Source of the DNA: JAOAHC01 sp964593045
GTDB lineage: Bacteria; Bacillota; Clostridia; TANB77; CAG-465
NCBI GenBank assembly: GCA_964593045.1
Contig: CAZQJQ010000002.1
Location: 10,711 to 74,710, forward strand
Length of the DNA stretch: 64,000 bases
Direction: 5' to 3'
Shown here: piece by piece, positions 17,071-25,565 of the stretch
How positions within the stretch are numbered: the first letter of the stretch is position 1
Layout of the letters: the number at the start of each line of letters is the position of its first letter
Translations under genes and position numbers: made by a program
The notes under the pieces: generated by a model
Database searches by the model: none
The model's input: only the letters and a program-made list of their open reading frames with translations
What the model was told of the DNA's origin: nothing

Positions 17071-18579
17071 CTATATTAGAGGTTTCATTGTTGGAAATAA
17101 TAATATATCACGAATTGAAGCACTATCTGTAAGTAGCATTATAAGTCTATCTAGTCCAATTCCTAAACCTCCTGTTGGTGGCAAGCCTTGTTCTAATGCC
17201 ATTACAAAGTCTTCATCCATCATACCTGCTTCTTCATCACCTTGTTTTTTTGCTTCAACTTGTGCTAAAAATCTTTCATATTGATCTATTGGATCATTTA
17301 ACTCAGAATATGCATTACCGTATTCTCTTCCTCCAATAAATAGTTCAAATCTTTCTACAAGTCTTGGATCATCTTTTCTTCTTTTTGCAAGTGGTGATAC
17401 CTCAACTGGATAATCAATTACAAATGTTGGTTGAATTAATGTATCTTCAACAAATTCTTCAAAAAATTGATTTATTATATGTCCTCTTGTTTCTTTTCCC
17501 GGTTCTAACTCAAGTTCCTTTGCTTTTAATACTTCTTTTGCTTCTTCTAGAGTATTAATAGTATTAAAATCTACACCTGTAACTTCTTTTATTGAATCAA
17601 TCATAGTAATTCTTTTCCATTTTGGAGCTAAGTTTATATCTAGTCCTTGATAAGATATATCCGTTGTACCTAATACATTTTTTGCAATTGTAGATACTAT
17701 TTCTTCTGTTAAATTCATCATATCGTTATAATCATCATATGCAGAATACATCTCAATATTTGTAAACTCAGGATTATGCTTTATATCCATTCCTTCATTT
17801 CTAAATAGTCTTCCTAATTCATATACTTTATTAAATCCACCTACTATTAATCTTTTTAAATATAGCTCTGGTGCTATTCTTAAATACATGTCCAAATCAA
17901 GTGTATTATGATGAGTTATGAAAGGACGAGCAGCATCTCCTGTAACTATTGTGTTTAAAATTGGAGTTTCTACTTCTATATATCCTTTTTCATCTAATAT
18001 TCTTCTTAGTTCTTTTATTATTTTACTTCTTTTTATAAAAGTATCTTTTACTTCTGGATTTACAATTAAGTCTACATATCTTTGTCTATATCTTAAATCT
18101 ACATCTTTTAATCCGTGCCATTTTTCAGGAAGTGGCCTTAATGATTTTGAAACCAATGTTATTTCTTCTACATTTACAGATATTTCACCCATATGAGTTT
18201 TAAAAACTTTTCCTTTTATCCATACTATATCACCAATATCATATTTTTTAAAATCATTATATGATTCTTTGCCAATATTATCCATTTTAACATATAATTG
18301 AATTCTGCCAGTAGAATCTTGTATGTCAGCAAAAGAAGCCTTTCCCATTCCTCTTTTAGACATAATTCTTCCAGCAATTTGCACTTCTTTTTCAGTATCT
18401 TCTACAAAATTATCTTTTATATCTTTACTAAAATCGGTTACTTCACATTTTGTTATATCGAATGGGTTTTTACCTGCATTTTGTAACTCTTTTAATTTTT
18501 CTTTTCTTACCTCTACTAGTTTATTTATATCTGTAACTTCATTTACTTCATTTATATTTTCTACACTATTTTGATCCAC
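17071..18579 (-). CDS. lysS: Lysyl-tRNA synthetase, class II
   Basis: 502 residues, charges tRNA(Lys). An N-terminal OB fold binds the anticodon (about 55-160). The class II core follows, with motif 2 FRNEGMDIKHNPEFTNIEMY and motif 3 GLGIGLDRLIMLLT. The start appears to be GTG at 18579, preceded by AAGGAAG; no in-frame ATG exists near the N-terminus. The first 20 residues are an acidic, Asn-rich extension. It lies 27 bases after greA. Confidence 0.96.
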   Translation of the reverse strand: MDQNSVENINEVNEVTDINKLVEVRKEKLKELQNAGKNPFDITKCEVTDFSKDIKDNFVEDTEKEVQIAGRIMSKRGMGKASFADIQDSTGRIQLYVKMDNIGKESYNDFKKYDIGDIVWIKGKVFKTHMGEISVNVEEITLVSKSLRPLPEKWHGLKDVDLRYRQRYVDLIVNPEVKDTFIKRSKIIKELRRILDEKGYIEVETPILNTIVTGDAARPFITHHNTLDLDMYLRIAPELYLKRLIVGGFNKVYELGRLFRNEGMDIKHNPEFTNIEMYSAYDDYNDMMNLTEEIVSTIAKNVLGTTDISYQGLDINLAPKWKRITMIDSIKEVTGVDFNTINTLEEAKEVLKAKELELEPGKETRGHIINQFFEEFVEDTLIQPTFVIDYPVEVSPLAKRRKDDPRLVERFELFIGGREYGNAYSELNDPIDQYERFLAQVEAKKQGDEEAGMMDEDFVMALEQGLPPTGGLGIGLDRLIMLLTDSASIRDILLFPTMKPLI

Positions 18580-18606
18580 TTAAAAGACACTTCCTTCCCT
18601 TAAAAT

Positions 18607-19086
18607 TTATTGTCTTGTTATCTCTAGAATTTTATATTTTGATACTCCTCCTGGTGTTTCTATTTGAACAACTTCATTTTTCTTTTTTCCTATTAGTCCT
18701 TTACCAACTGGAGACTCATTAGATATTTTGTTTTTAGAAATATCTACTTCTGCTGCACCAACTATAGTATATATAACCTCTTCTTCAAATTCATAATCAT
18801 ATACTTTTACTGAAACACCTACTCCGACTTTCCTTAATGATATTTCATCATCATCTACAACTTTTGCAAGTCTTAATGTATTTTCAACCTCTAATATTTT
18901 TGCTTCAAGCAAAGCTTGTTCATTTTTAGCTTCATCATACTCTGAATTCTCTGATATATCTCCAAATTCCCTTGCTATTTTAATTCTTTCAGCAACTTCC
19001 ATTTTTTTAGGACCTTTTAAATATGCAAGTTCCTCTTCTAATTTTTTATATCCTTCCTCAGTTAATACTATTTCTCTTTCACTCAT
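18607..19086 (-). CDS. greA: Transcription elongation factor GreA
   Basis: 159 residues, normal length. It stimulates the intrinsic RNA cleavage of backtracked RNA polymerase. The N-terminal coiled coil carries the conserved acidic tip (REFGDISENSEYDEAKNEQ), and the C-terminal FKBP-like domain includes SPVGKGLIGKKKNE. AGGAGG precedes the ATG. Located directly upstream of lysS, as in many Firmicutes. Confidence 0.97.
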   Translation of the reverse strand: MSEREIVLTEEGYKKLEEELAYLKGPKKMEVAERIKIAREFGDISENSEYDEAKNEQALLEAKILEVENTLRLAKVVDDDEISLRKVGVGVSVKVYDYEFEEEVIYTIVGAAEVDISKNKISNESPVGKGLIGKKKNEVVQIETPGGVSKYKILEITRQ

Positions 19087-19162
19087 TTTTATTCCTCCTT
19101 AAAAATTATAAATATTATACACTATTTGTCAAGTATTATTCAACTTGGTACAATATTTAAAA

Positions 19163-20050
19163 TTATTTATATGCAATATTGTTCAACATATATCCCAACT
19201 CAGTTTTACTGTATTTAGATATATTTTGTATGTTATATATTATGTAGTTATTTTTTTCATAAAAAATATTATATTTATTAAACTCATCTTCTTCTACATT
19301 TTGCATATTTAGAATATATCTTTTCCTAGATAAAATATATTTTTCTATATCATCACTTTTTACATCAATATTTACATATATGTTATATTTTGAAATATTT
19401 CTTGATGATATAACTTGTATAGATGTACCATACTCTTTATTTATATTATTTACCATGCTTAAAAGTAACTTGCTTTTTTCGCCTACTTTTAATACATCTA
19501 TATATTTATATTTTTCTATATATTTGAGTAATATACTAGAATCAAAATTTTTAATATAATTTACTAATACAAGTAGTTTTACTTCTTTACAACTTATATT
19601 ATTTTTTTCTATATATTTTTGTATATTTAATATATCATTTTCAAAGTTAGAGTTAGATACATCTATATAATTTATATTAATACTACTTAAAATATCATAT
19701 ATGTAGTTATACACTCGTATATTTTTCTTTATTGATTTAGATAATATACAGTTATTATTTGGATTAATGTTTGTATTCAAATACTTTTTACAATTTAATA
19801 TCTTTAATAGATGTTTTTTAAAAATATATGAATATATACTACCTAGCTTTTTTATATAAAACTTATTGCTAGATAAAAGAGCAAATATTTTTTCCAATTT
19901 TTTTTCATTAATATTAATTGATATAACATTACATTTATCTAATATTTTAAGTACTTCCTCATATATGAAAAAGTACTTTAGTTTTTTTAATATGTTTTTC
20001 TTTTGTAAATAATTTTTAGAATTATTTACATCTATCAAAAAATAGTTCAT
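19163..20050 (-). CDS. Hypothetical protein between cdaA and greA
   Basis: 295 residues, extremely rich in Ile, Asn, Lys and Tyr (AT-driven), with no signal peptide or membrane segment and no motif I recognise. The middle (about 120-220) alternates hydrophobic strands and helices (for example VKLLVLVNY, IDVLKVGEKSKLLLSM) like a Rossmann-type alpha/beta fold. GAGGTG precedes the ATG. It occupies the position downstream of cdaA where cdaR (YbbR domains) usually lies, but it has neither the membrane anchor nor YbbR repeats. Confidence 0.65.
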   Translation of the reverse strand: MNYFLIDVNNSKNYLQKKNILKKLKYFFIYEEVLKILDKCNVISININEKKLEKIFALLSSNKFYIKKLGSIYSYIFKKHLLKILNCKKYLNTNINPNNNCILSKSIKKNIRVYNYIYDILSSININYIDVSNSNFENDILNIQKYIEKNNISCKEVKLLVLVNYIKNFDSSILLKYIEKYKYIDVLKVGEKSKLLLSMVNNINKEYGTSIQVISSRNISKYNIYVNIDVKSDDIEKYILSRKRYILNMQNVEEDEFNKYNIFYEKNNYIIYNIQNISKYSKTELGYMLNNIAYK

Positions 20051-20158
20051 ACATACACCTCACATTATATAATCAAGATATATGTATATTTACACTATTT
20101 TATTACTTTTTTAAGTAGTTTTATATTGATTTTGTTATTTTACCATTTTGCTATTTTG

Positions 20159-21019
20159 TTATTTTTTATTACTTTTTTTTGATATAACAACTTTATTGAG
20201 TTTAGTTCTATCTAATTTTTTTAAAAGTAGATTCTTAAGTTCCTCAGATGTAAGATCTCTTTTTAATTTCCCAGCCTCAGCAAGTGATATAGTACCTGTT
20301 TCTTCTGATACTACAATAGCAAGTGCATCAGATATTTCTGTAATTCCAATAGCAGCCCTATGTCTTGTCCCAAGATTTTTTTCAACTGTACTCTCAGATG
20401 CAAGTGGTAAAATACATTTTGCAGCAAGTATTTTATTTGATTCAATTACTACCGCACCATCATGCAAAGGTGTTCTTGGCATAAATATATTTTGTAATAA
20501 TTCACTTGAAACCTTAGCAGATAAATTAATTCCCTCTTTTAGCACTTCAGATATTTTTGTGTTTCTTTCTATTACTATAAGTACACCTATTTTTTTTAGT
20601 GACATTATTTCAACTGCTTTTACAACTTCTGATATGGAATGTTTTACTAATATATTATCATCCATATCAAATACATCTACTATTTTACTTCTACCTATTC
20701 TTTCAAAAGCATTTCTAAGCTCGGGCTGAAATATAACTATAAAAAGTAAAACTCCATATGTCATTATATTAGTTAGTATAAATTTCAAAATAACCATATT
20801 AAATAGTTTAGAAATTATAAGTAAAAAGATTAAAATAAGTATTCCTTTTATAATTTGTTCAGCTCTTGTTTGCTTTATAAGCCTAAAGAAATAATATATT
20901 ATAAGTGCCACAATTGCAATATCAAAAATAAGTATTACAACTCTTAGTGGACTAGTTAAATCTAGTGCGTTTGCCACATTATACATTAACTCAATAAATT
21001 TATTTAATATTCCTTGCAT
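20159..21019 (-). CDS. cdaA: Diadenylate cyclase CdaA (c-di-AMP synthase)
   Basis: 286 residues. It condenses two ATP into c-di-AMP, which controls potassium and osmolyte uptake and wall homeostasis. Three N-terminal membrane segments (about 27-47, 57-77 and 80-98) precede the DAC domain. Active-site motifs are DGA at 187-189 and RHR at 219-221. GGAGG precedes the ATG. No cdaR or glmM follows, unlike the common cdaA-cdaR-glmM operon. A small membrane gene and glyS lie upstream. Confidence 0.95.
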   Translation of the reverse strand: MQGILNKFIELMYNVANALDLTSPLRVVILIFDIAIVALIIYYFFRLIKQTRAEQIIKGILILIFLLIISKLFNMVILKFILTNIMTYGVLLFIVIFQPELRNAFERIGRSKIVDVFDMDDNILVKHSISEVVKAVEIMSLKKIGVLIVIERNTKISEVLKEGINLSAKVSSELLQNIFMPRTPLHDGAVVIESNKILAAKCILPLASESTVEKNLGTRHRAAIGITEISDALAIVVSEETGTISLAEAGKLKRDLTSEELKNLLLKKLDRTKLNKVVISKKSNKK

Positions 21020-21034
21020 ATTATACCTCCTATA

Positions 21035-21163
21035 TTATACATTTTGAATAGCATAAAATAGGTATATAAACACTGAGAATATCATTGAAAATACCATAAA
21101 ACCAACTACTGAATATTTAAGTATTTTTTTTGTTTTTTCTGAACCATTTGATTTTTTTCCCAT
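21035..21163 (-). CDS. Small single-pass membrane protein (42 residues)
   Basis: A short gene translating to MGKKSNGSEKTKKILKYS, then one membrane helix (about residues 17-39) and the end QNV. GAGGTG lies 8-9 nt before the ATG, and its stop is 15 bases before the cdaA start, just ahead of the cdaA ribosome site. A basic N-terminus plus a single helix resembles the short DUF4044-type proteins of Firmicutes, but this is only a resemblance. It sits between glyS and cdaA in one operon. Confidence 0.65.
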   Translation of the reverse strand: MGKKSNGSEKTKKILKYSVVGFMVFSMIFSVFIYLFYAIQNV

Positions 21164-21182
21164 CTGACTGCTCACCTCTTTA

Positions 21183-22565
21183 TTATATTTCAAATTTATT
21201 TTCAAACCATGAATTTAAGTCATCAATTTTTATTCTTACTTGTTCCATTGTATCCCTATCTCGTATAGTTACTGAGTTATCATTTTTACTATCAAAATCA
21301 TAGGTTATACAGTATGGTGTACCAATTTCATCTTGTCTTCTATATCTTTTTCCGATACTTCCTGCTTCATCAAAGTCAACATTATATTTTTTAGCTAATA
21401 TTTCATAAACTTTTATAGCATCTTCAGATAACTTCTTAGAAAGCGGAAGTATAGCTATTTTAATTGGAGCTATTACTGGATGTAAATGAAGAACTACTCT
21501 TGCATCATCTTCTGATACTTTTTGATTTTCATATGCATTACAAAGTATTGCAAGTACCATTCTATCTGCACCAAGTGATGGTTCTATTACATATGGTAAA
21601 TACTTTTCATTTGATTCAATATCTTGGTATGACATATCTTCTTTTGAATGTTCCATGTGTTTTGACAAATCATAATCTGTTCTGTCCGCTATTCCCCAAA
21701 GTTCTCCCCAACCAAATGGGAATTTAAATTCAATGTCGGTTGTAGCTTTACTATAGAATACAAGTTCATCTGCTTTATGGTCTCTTAATCTAATATTTTC
21801 TTCTTTTATACCAAGATTTAATAACCAATCTTTACAAAAACTTCTCCAGTAATTAAACCAATCTAAATCAGTACCTGGCTTACAGAAAAACTCAAGTTCC
21901 ATTTGCTCAAACTCTCTAATTCTAAATATAAAATTACCTGGAGTTATTTCATTTCTAAAAGCTTTACCTATTTGTGCAATACCCATAGGTAATTTTTTTC
22001 TTGTAGTTCTAAGTACATTTTTAAAATTAACAAAAATTCCTTGTGCTGTTTCAGGTCTTAAATATATTTCAGATTTTGAATCTTCAGTTACACCCTGGAA
22101 TGTTTTAAACATTAAATTAAATTTCCTTATATTAGTAAAATTTTTAGCTCCACAATTTGGACAAGGAATTTCATTTTCAGCCATAAATGAAACTAATTCA
22201 TCATCAGACATTCCATCAGCAATCATATCTTTGCCATTACTATGAGCCCACTCTTCAATTAATTTATCTGCTCTGTGCCTTGTTTTACATTCTTTACAAT
22301 CTATAAGTGGATCAGAAAAACCTTGCACATGACCAGATGCAACCCAAGTTTCAGGATTCATAAGTATTGCCGCATCTAACCCAACGTTATATTTACATTC
22401 TTGAATAAACTTCTTTCTCCATACATTTTTTATGTTGTTTTTTATCTCTACACCAAGTGGACCATAATCCCAAGTATTTGCAAGTCCACCATATATCTCT
22501 GAACCAGGATATATTATACCTCTTGCCTTACATAAATTTACAAGAGTTTCCATTGAATCAACCAT
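21183..22565 (-). CDS. glyS: Glycyl-tRNA synthetase, single-chain (alpha2) type
   Basis: 460 residues of the single-chain class II type, not the GlyQ/GlyS heterotetramer. Marks: an N-terminal motif with YPGSEIYGG and NTWDYGPLG, a zinc-type Cys set (CKECKTRHRAD, CPNCGAKN), YLRPETAQGIFVNF, motif 2 FRNEITPGNFIFR, motif 3 PSLGADRMVLAIL and a C-terminal anticodon domain. AGGGGAG precedes the ATG. Upstream of cdaA and downstream of a DUF3298-like gene. Confidence 0.96.
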   Translation of the reverse strand: MVDSMETLVNLCKARGIIYPGSEIYGGLANTWDYGPLGVEIKNNIKNVWRKKFIQECKYNVGLDAAILMNPETWVASGHVQGFSDPLIDCKECKTRHRADKLIEEWAHSNGKDMIADGMSDDELVSFMAENEIPCPNCGAKNFTNIRKFNLMFKTFQGVTEDSKSEIYLRPETAQGIFVNFKNVLRTTRKKLPMGIAQIGKAFRNEITPGNFIFRIREFEQMELEFFCKPGTDLDWFNYWRSFCKDWLLNLGIKEENIRLRDHKADELVFYSKATTDIEFKFPFGWGELWGIADRTDYDLSKHMEHSKEDMSYQDIESNEKYLPYVIEPSLGADRMVLAILCNAYENQKVSEDDARVVLHLHPVIAPIKIAILPLSKKLSEDAIKVYEILAKKYNVDFDEAGSIGKRYRRQDEIGTPYCITYDFDSKNDNSVTIRDRDTMEQVRIKIDDLNSWFENKFEI

Positions 22566-22579
22566 TTTATTCTCCCCTT

Positions 22580-23380
22580 TTAAATATCAGTGTCTATTTC
22601 TATATCCAAACATTGATCTTCAACCATATCTCCTTCATTAAATATTAAATGAAGTTTAGAATCATTAACATAGAAATTTTCCATCTCTGTACATGTATAT
22701 GCATATTTAGATTCCTTTATATATCCTTTTTGATTTACTACATAGTCTTTTACCTTATTTTTTAAAACATCTTTGTAATTTGCACCAAGTAAATCAACTA
22801 AAATATCACATTGTTCCAAAGTCTCTTTTGTACTAACATCAATATTGTATGTATAATACTTGTCCATTGTTGTTGTATTTTTTTTAGAGTCATCTGTTAT
22901 TCTTTCATATATCACAACAGATAAAACTCTTCTTTGTCCAACTATATTATCATATGTATCATATGTAACTTTATATGTATATGGATTGTCTACATTAGAA
23001 TTTGAAGACTTAAGTGTTTTATACATTTTATTGAAGTCTTCCTCAATAGTGTTATTTAATTCTGTAAGTTCTTGACTATCTATTGAAATTACTGGAAGCA
23101 CCATATTACCTTTAAATTTTGAATTAGAACTATCAGTAACAGTTTTATCAGTAACTAAAACTTCAATATTATTTAAATCATCTATACTTACAGTGTTATT
23201 TTCAACATTTTTTAAACTTGAAGTATCTATGCTCTTACTAACATCACCTATAACTACAGGTTCATGTTCATTAGTTATAGCAAAATATATTATAAATCCT
23301 CCTATCGCAAAAAATAGCAATAGAAAAATTGTAAAGCCCTTGAAACTTTTCTTTTTTTCCGTATATCGCATTGTATTCAT
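22580..23380 (-). CDS. Membrane-anchored DUF4163/DUF3298 (RsiV/PdaC-like) protein
   Basis: 266 residues: a basic N-terminus, one membrane segment (about 15-34) and an extracytoplasmic part. The latter has PVISIDSQELTELNNTIEED, a DUF4163-like start, and a C-terminal DUF3298-like half ending in NEGDMVEDQCLDIEID. This fold occurs in the anti-sigma factor RsiV and in PdaC-type proteins, but no cytoplasmic anti-sigma domain or deacetylase domain is attached here. RBS AAGGTGATTG. It is the first gene upstream of glyS. Confidence 0.7.
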   Translation of the reverse strand: MNTMRYTEKKKSFKGFTIFLLLFFAIGGFIIYFAITNEHEPVVIGDVSKSIDTSSLKNVENNTVSIDDLNNIEVLVTDKTVTDSSNSKFKGNMVLPVISIDSQELTELNNTIEEDFNKMYKTLKSSNSNVDNPYTYKVTYDTYDNIVGQRRVLSVVIYERITDDSKKNTTTMDKYYTYNIDVSTKETLEQCDILVDLLGANYKDVLKNKVKDYVVNQKGYIKESKYAYTCTEMENFYVNDSKLHLIFNEGDMVEDQCLDIEIDTDI

Positions 23381-23507
23381 ATATCAATCACCTTCACATA
23401 TTTTACTATATTTTTATAAATATTTCAACAAAAATTTGTTAATTGTTATATTTTTACAAAATAATTTAATGGAAACAACAAATAAATGAAATAACATTGT
23501 AATACAG

Positions 23508-23536
23508 TTGACATAAGTAAAATATAATGATACAAT
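23508..23536 (+). promoter_or_regulatory. Strong sigma-A promoter for the 23583 small gene
   Basis: TTGACA, a 17-nt spacer, then TACAAT; perfect -35 and a 5/6 -10. It drives the tiny plus-strand gene starting about 45 bases downstream, opposite in direction to the surrounding operons. Confidence 0.75.
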
Positions 23537-23582
23537 TAAATATATTGCAAAAGCCCAAAATTTAAATAAAGGATGGATGATT

Positions 23583-23798
23583 ATGTTAGATTATAACTTC
23601 TTCAATCAAAAATACAGTGAAGCAACAAAAGAAACCGCACATATTTTGAGTGAATTACTATGCATTTCTCCATATTGTAAAGAAATTGAAAAATTTAAAG
23701 TGAACTTTATCGGAGAAATATTTGAAACGTTCAAAGATATTGACATTGAAGGACTTTCTTTCTATTGTATTTATATTGAATTTGAAACTTTTTTCTAA
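23583..23798 (+). CDS. Hypothetical small protein (71 residues)
   Basis: 71 residues beginning MLDYNFFNQKYSEATKE, not recognised. It is Phe/Tyr/Ile-rich, mildly acidic, with no clear membrane helix, and ends YIEFETFF. AAGGATGG lies upstream of the ATG at 23583; the ATG two codons earlier abuts it. A near-perfect promoter lies just upstream. It may be a real small gene or the front part of a decayed longer gene, since no terminator is visible behind it. Confidence 0.45.
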   Translation: MLDYNFFNQKYSEATKETAHILSELLCISPYCKEIEKFKVNFIGEIFETFKDIDIEGLSFYCIYIEFETFF

Positions 23799-23909
23799 TA
23801 CTTCATATTCATAATCTAAACTTTCAAATATTGTATCATCTCCGCATCAAAAAAGTCTGGATTTTCAAGTGAGCAAATAAGTATAATAGAAGATACTATA
23901 TGTTTATCT

Positions 23910-23938
23910 TGACACCTCATTGATAATATGTTATTATA
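23910..23938 (+). promoter_or_regulatory. Strong sigma-A promoter for the 23987 small gene
   Basis: TTGACA, a 17-nt spacer, then TATTAT. Perfect -35 and a 5/6 -10, about 49 bases before the start codon at 23987. Confidence 0.75.
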
Positions 23939-23986
23939 TGTCTACAAAAAAGTAGCCCATAAATAACTATTTAAGGAGGTGCTAAA

Positions 23987-24184
23987 ATGTTCACTCACAC
24001 ATCTTTTGTCGAAAAGATCGTAGAAATCACTTCTTACTCTACAAACTCAACTATATGTAGAGTTCTCTGGAAAGGTCAAGTTCGGCAACTAGAAAAATCT
24101 GGACATTTCAATATTGAAAAGCTAGATGAAAAACCAAACTGTGAAAAAGGCCAAATTATTTGCAAAATAACTTTGAAGAGTTAA
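23987..24184 (+). CDS. Hypothetical small protein (65 residues)
   Basis: 65 residues beginning MFTHTSFVEKIVEITSYS and ending CKITLKS; three Cys, basic, no membrane helix. AAGGAGGTG lies 6 nt before the ATG, near-perfect for initiation. It forms a complete tiny transcription unit with its own promoter and a strong terminator at 24191-24217. I recognise no family. The excellent signals argue for high expression of a small cytoplasmic protein. Confidence 0.6.
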   Translation: MFTHTSFVEKIVEITSYSTNSTICRVLWKGQVRQLEKSGHFNIEKLDEKPNCEKGQIICKITLKS

Positions 24185-24190
24185 AAAAGG

Positions 24191-24217
24191 CACCAACTTA
24201 TTAGTTGGTGTTTTTTT
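24191..24217 (+). terminator. Terminator of the 23987 small gene
   Basis: CACCAAC at 24191-24197 pairs with GTTGGTG at 24204-24210 around a 6-base loop, followed by seven T. Textbook intrinsic terminator. Confidence 0.9.
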
Positions 24218-24236
24218 ATACTTTTTTATCAGTATT

Positions 24237-24680
24237 TTATTTATTATTCATCTTGTCTAAATTTTCTTTTCGTATAACCCCTGTGGTATTAATATAATAA
24301 TCATGTTTTGATATAATTGATTCAATATCTACTTTGATATCGAAGATTTCATAGCAGTTAATAATATAACCATTAAATTCGTTTAAATCCAAATATTTAT
24401 TTACTCTTTCAACAAACTCTTCCTTTCCATTTACAACTATAACAAATGTTTCATTGTTATAATCGTTAATTAATTTTTCATTTAACCATTCAGTACAATA
24501 CATTCTGTCTTCCATTTTTTTATAGAACTTAGCTATAATCTGCTTTAGTTTCTTCTTTTCACTTTTTTCATTCATATATATAACTTTTACATTAAGGAGC
24601 TCATTTGATATAAAGTTATTAGCTATTATACATGCATGAGTGGAATTTACAGTAAAGCAACATAATTTAATCTTATTCAT
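24237..24680 (-). CDS. Hypothetical protein
   Basis: 147 residues from the ATG at 24680 (MNKIKLCCFTVNSTHACI). No signal peptide or membrane helix. Pattern is alpha/beta with repeated IIN/VIV hydrophobic strands (ETFVIVVNGKEEF, EFNGYIINCYEIF). AAGGGGG lies about 11 nt upstream. The frame extends 12 codons further upstream without a ribosome site. Not recognised. Alone between the small plus-strand genes and spoIIR. Confidence 0.6.
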   Translation of the reverse strand: MNKIKLCCFTVNSTHACIIANNFISNELLNVKVIYMNEKSEKKKLKQIIAKFYKKMEDRMYCTEWLNEKLINDYNNETFVIVVNGKEEFVERVNKYLDLNEFNGYIINCYEIFDIKVDIESIISKHDYYINTTGVIRKENLDKMNNK

Positions 24681-24899
24681 CTTTTGTTCAACCCCCTTAC
24701 ACCTAAATTTTATCACTCAAATAGGCAATTGTCAATTTCGAATTTTAGCCTGTTTTGTAGTGTTTTGTAGTATTTTATGTTGTTGCTTTTACATAATACA
24801 TTTTTCAGCTTATTATATTAAAATAATATATTTTTTTTAACTATAGATAAGTATCAATTGGAATTTTTTACTAATAATATATTTAGGTGATGTTATATT

Positions 24900-25553
24900 A
24901 TGAAAAAAAATATTAAAATTGAAAACATACAATTTACTCTCCCTCTTTTTTTAGTTATTCTTTTAGTTATATTACTTAATACATATTTAACTATAAAGCT
25001 ATATAGGGGATATGTATTAAAAGAAGATATTTTTAGATTACATGTAGTTGCAAATAGTAACAATATATCTGATCAGATAACCAAACTCAAGATAAGCAAA
25101 AAAATAGAAAATTATATAGATTCTTTAAATATTGATAATCAAATAAATGAAAAACAAGATTATATAAATGAAATTAAATCTCATATGTCAAATATATTAG
25201 CAATTTCAGATAATACGCTAAAAGAAAATAACTTAGATTATACTGCATATGCAAAACTTGGCAATATATCATATGATCAAAAAGAAGCAGCAAATATATC
25301 AATGGAGCAAGGTAATTATGATAGTTTAGAAATAATTCTTGGTAAAGGAGAAGGCAAAAATTTCTGGTCTATCATTTTTCCAAATGAAAATAACATAGAA
25401 AAATTAGAAAGTTTAAATACCATACTACCAGGTATTACATATATTTACGATGATGCTAGTTATAGTGAAAACAAAGATAACAATGAAAATAATTCAAAAG
25501 TTAAGTATAAAATAAAAACATTAGAAATAATTAAAGAACTAATAGAAAGCTAA
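24900..25553 (+). CDS. spoIIR: Stage II sporulation protein R
   Basis: 217 residues. SpoIIR is made in the forespore, secreted to the intermembrane space, and signals SpoIIGA to cleave pro-sigma-E in the mother cell. The sequence shows an N-terminal membrane/signal segment (about 12-33) and the family hallmark DIFRLHVVANSNN followed by DQITKLKISKKIENYI. Length is normal. RBS AGGTGA. Single gene, convergent with the activase gene; its stop codon lies in the loop of the shared terminator. It suggests an endospore-forming ancestry. Confidence 0.92.
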   Translation: MKKNIKIENIQFTLPLFLVILLVILLNTYLTIKLYRGYVLKEDIFRLHVVANSNNISDQITKLKISKKIENYIDSLNIDNQINEKQDYINEIKSHMSNILAISDNTLKENNLDYTAYAKLGNISYDQKEAANISMEQGNYDSLEIILGKGEGKNFWSIIFPNENNIEKLESLNTILPGITYIYDDASYSENKDNNENNSKVKYKIKTLEIIKELIES

Positions 25554-25565
25554 TTGCTTTCTATT
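25541..25565. terminator. Bidirectional terminator between spoIIR and the activase gene
   Basis: A perfect 10-bp stem (AATAGAAAGC at 25541-25550, GCTTTCTATT at 25556-25565) with a 5-base loop. The loop contains the spoIIR stop codon and the right arm contains the activase stop codon. T-runs on either side are short. Confidence 0.6.
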
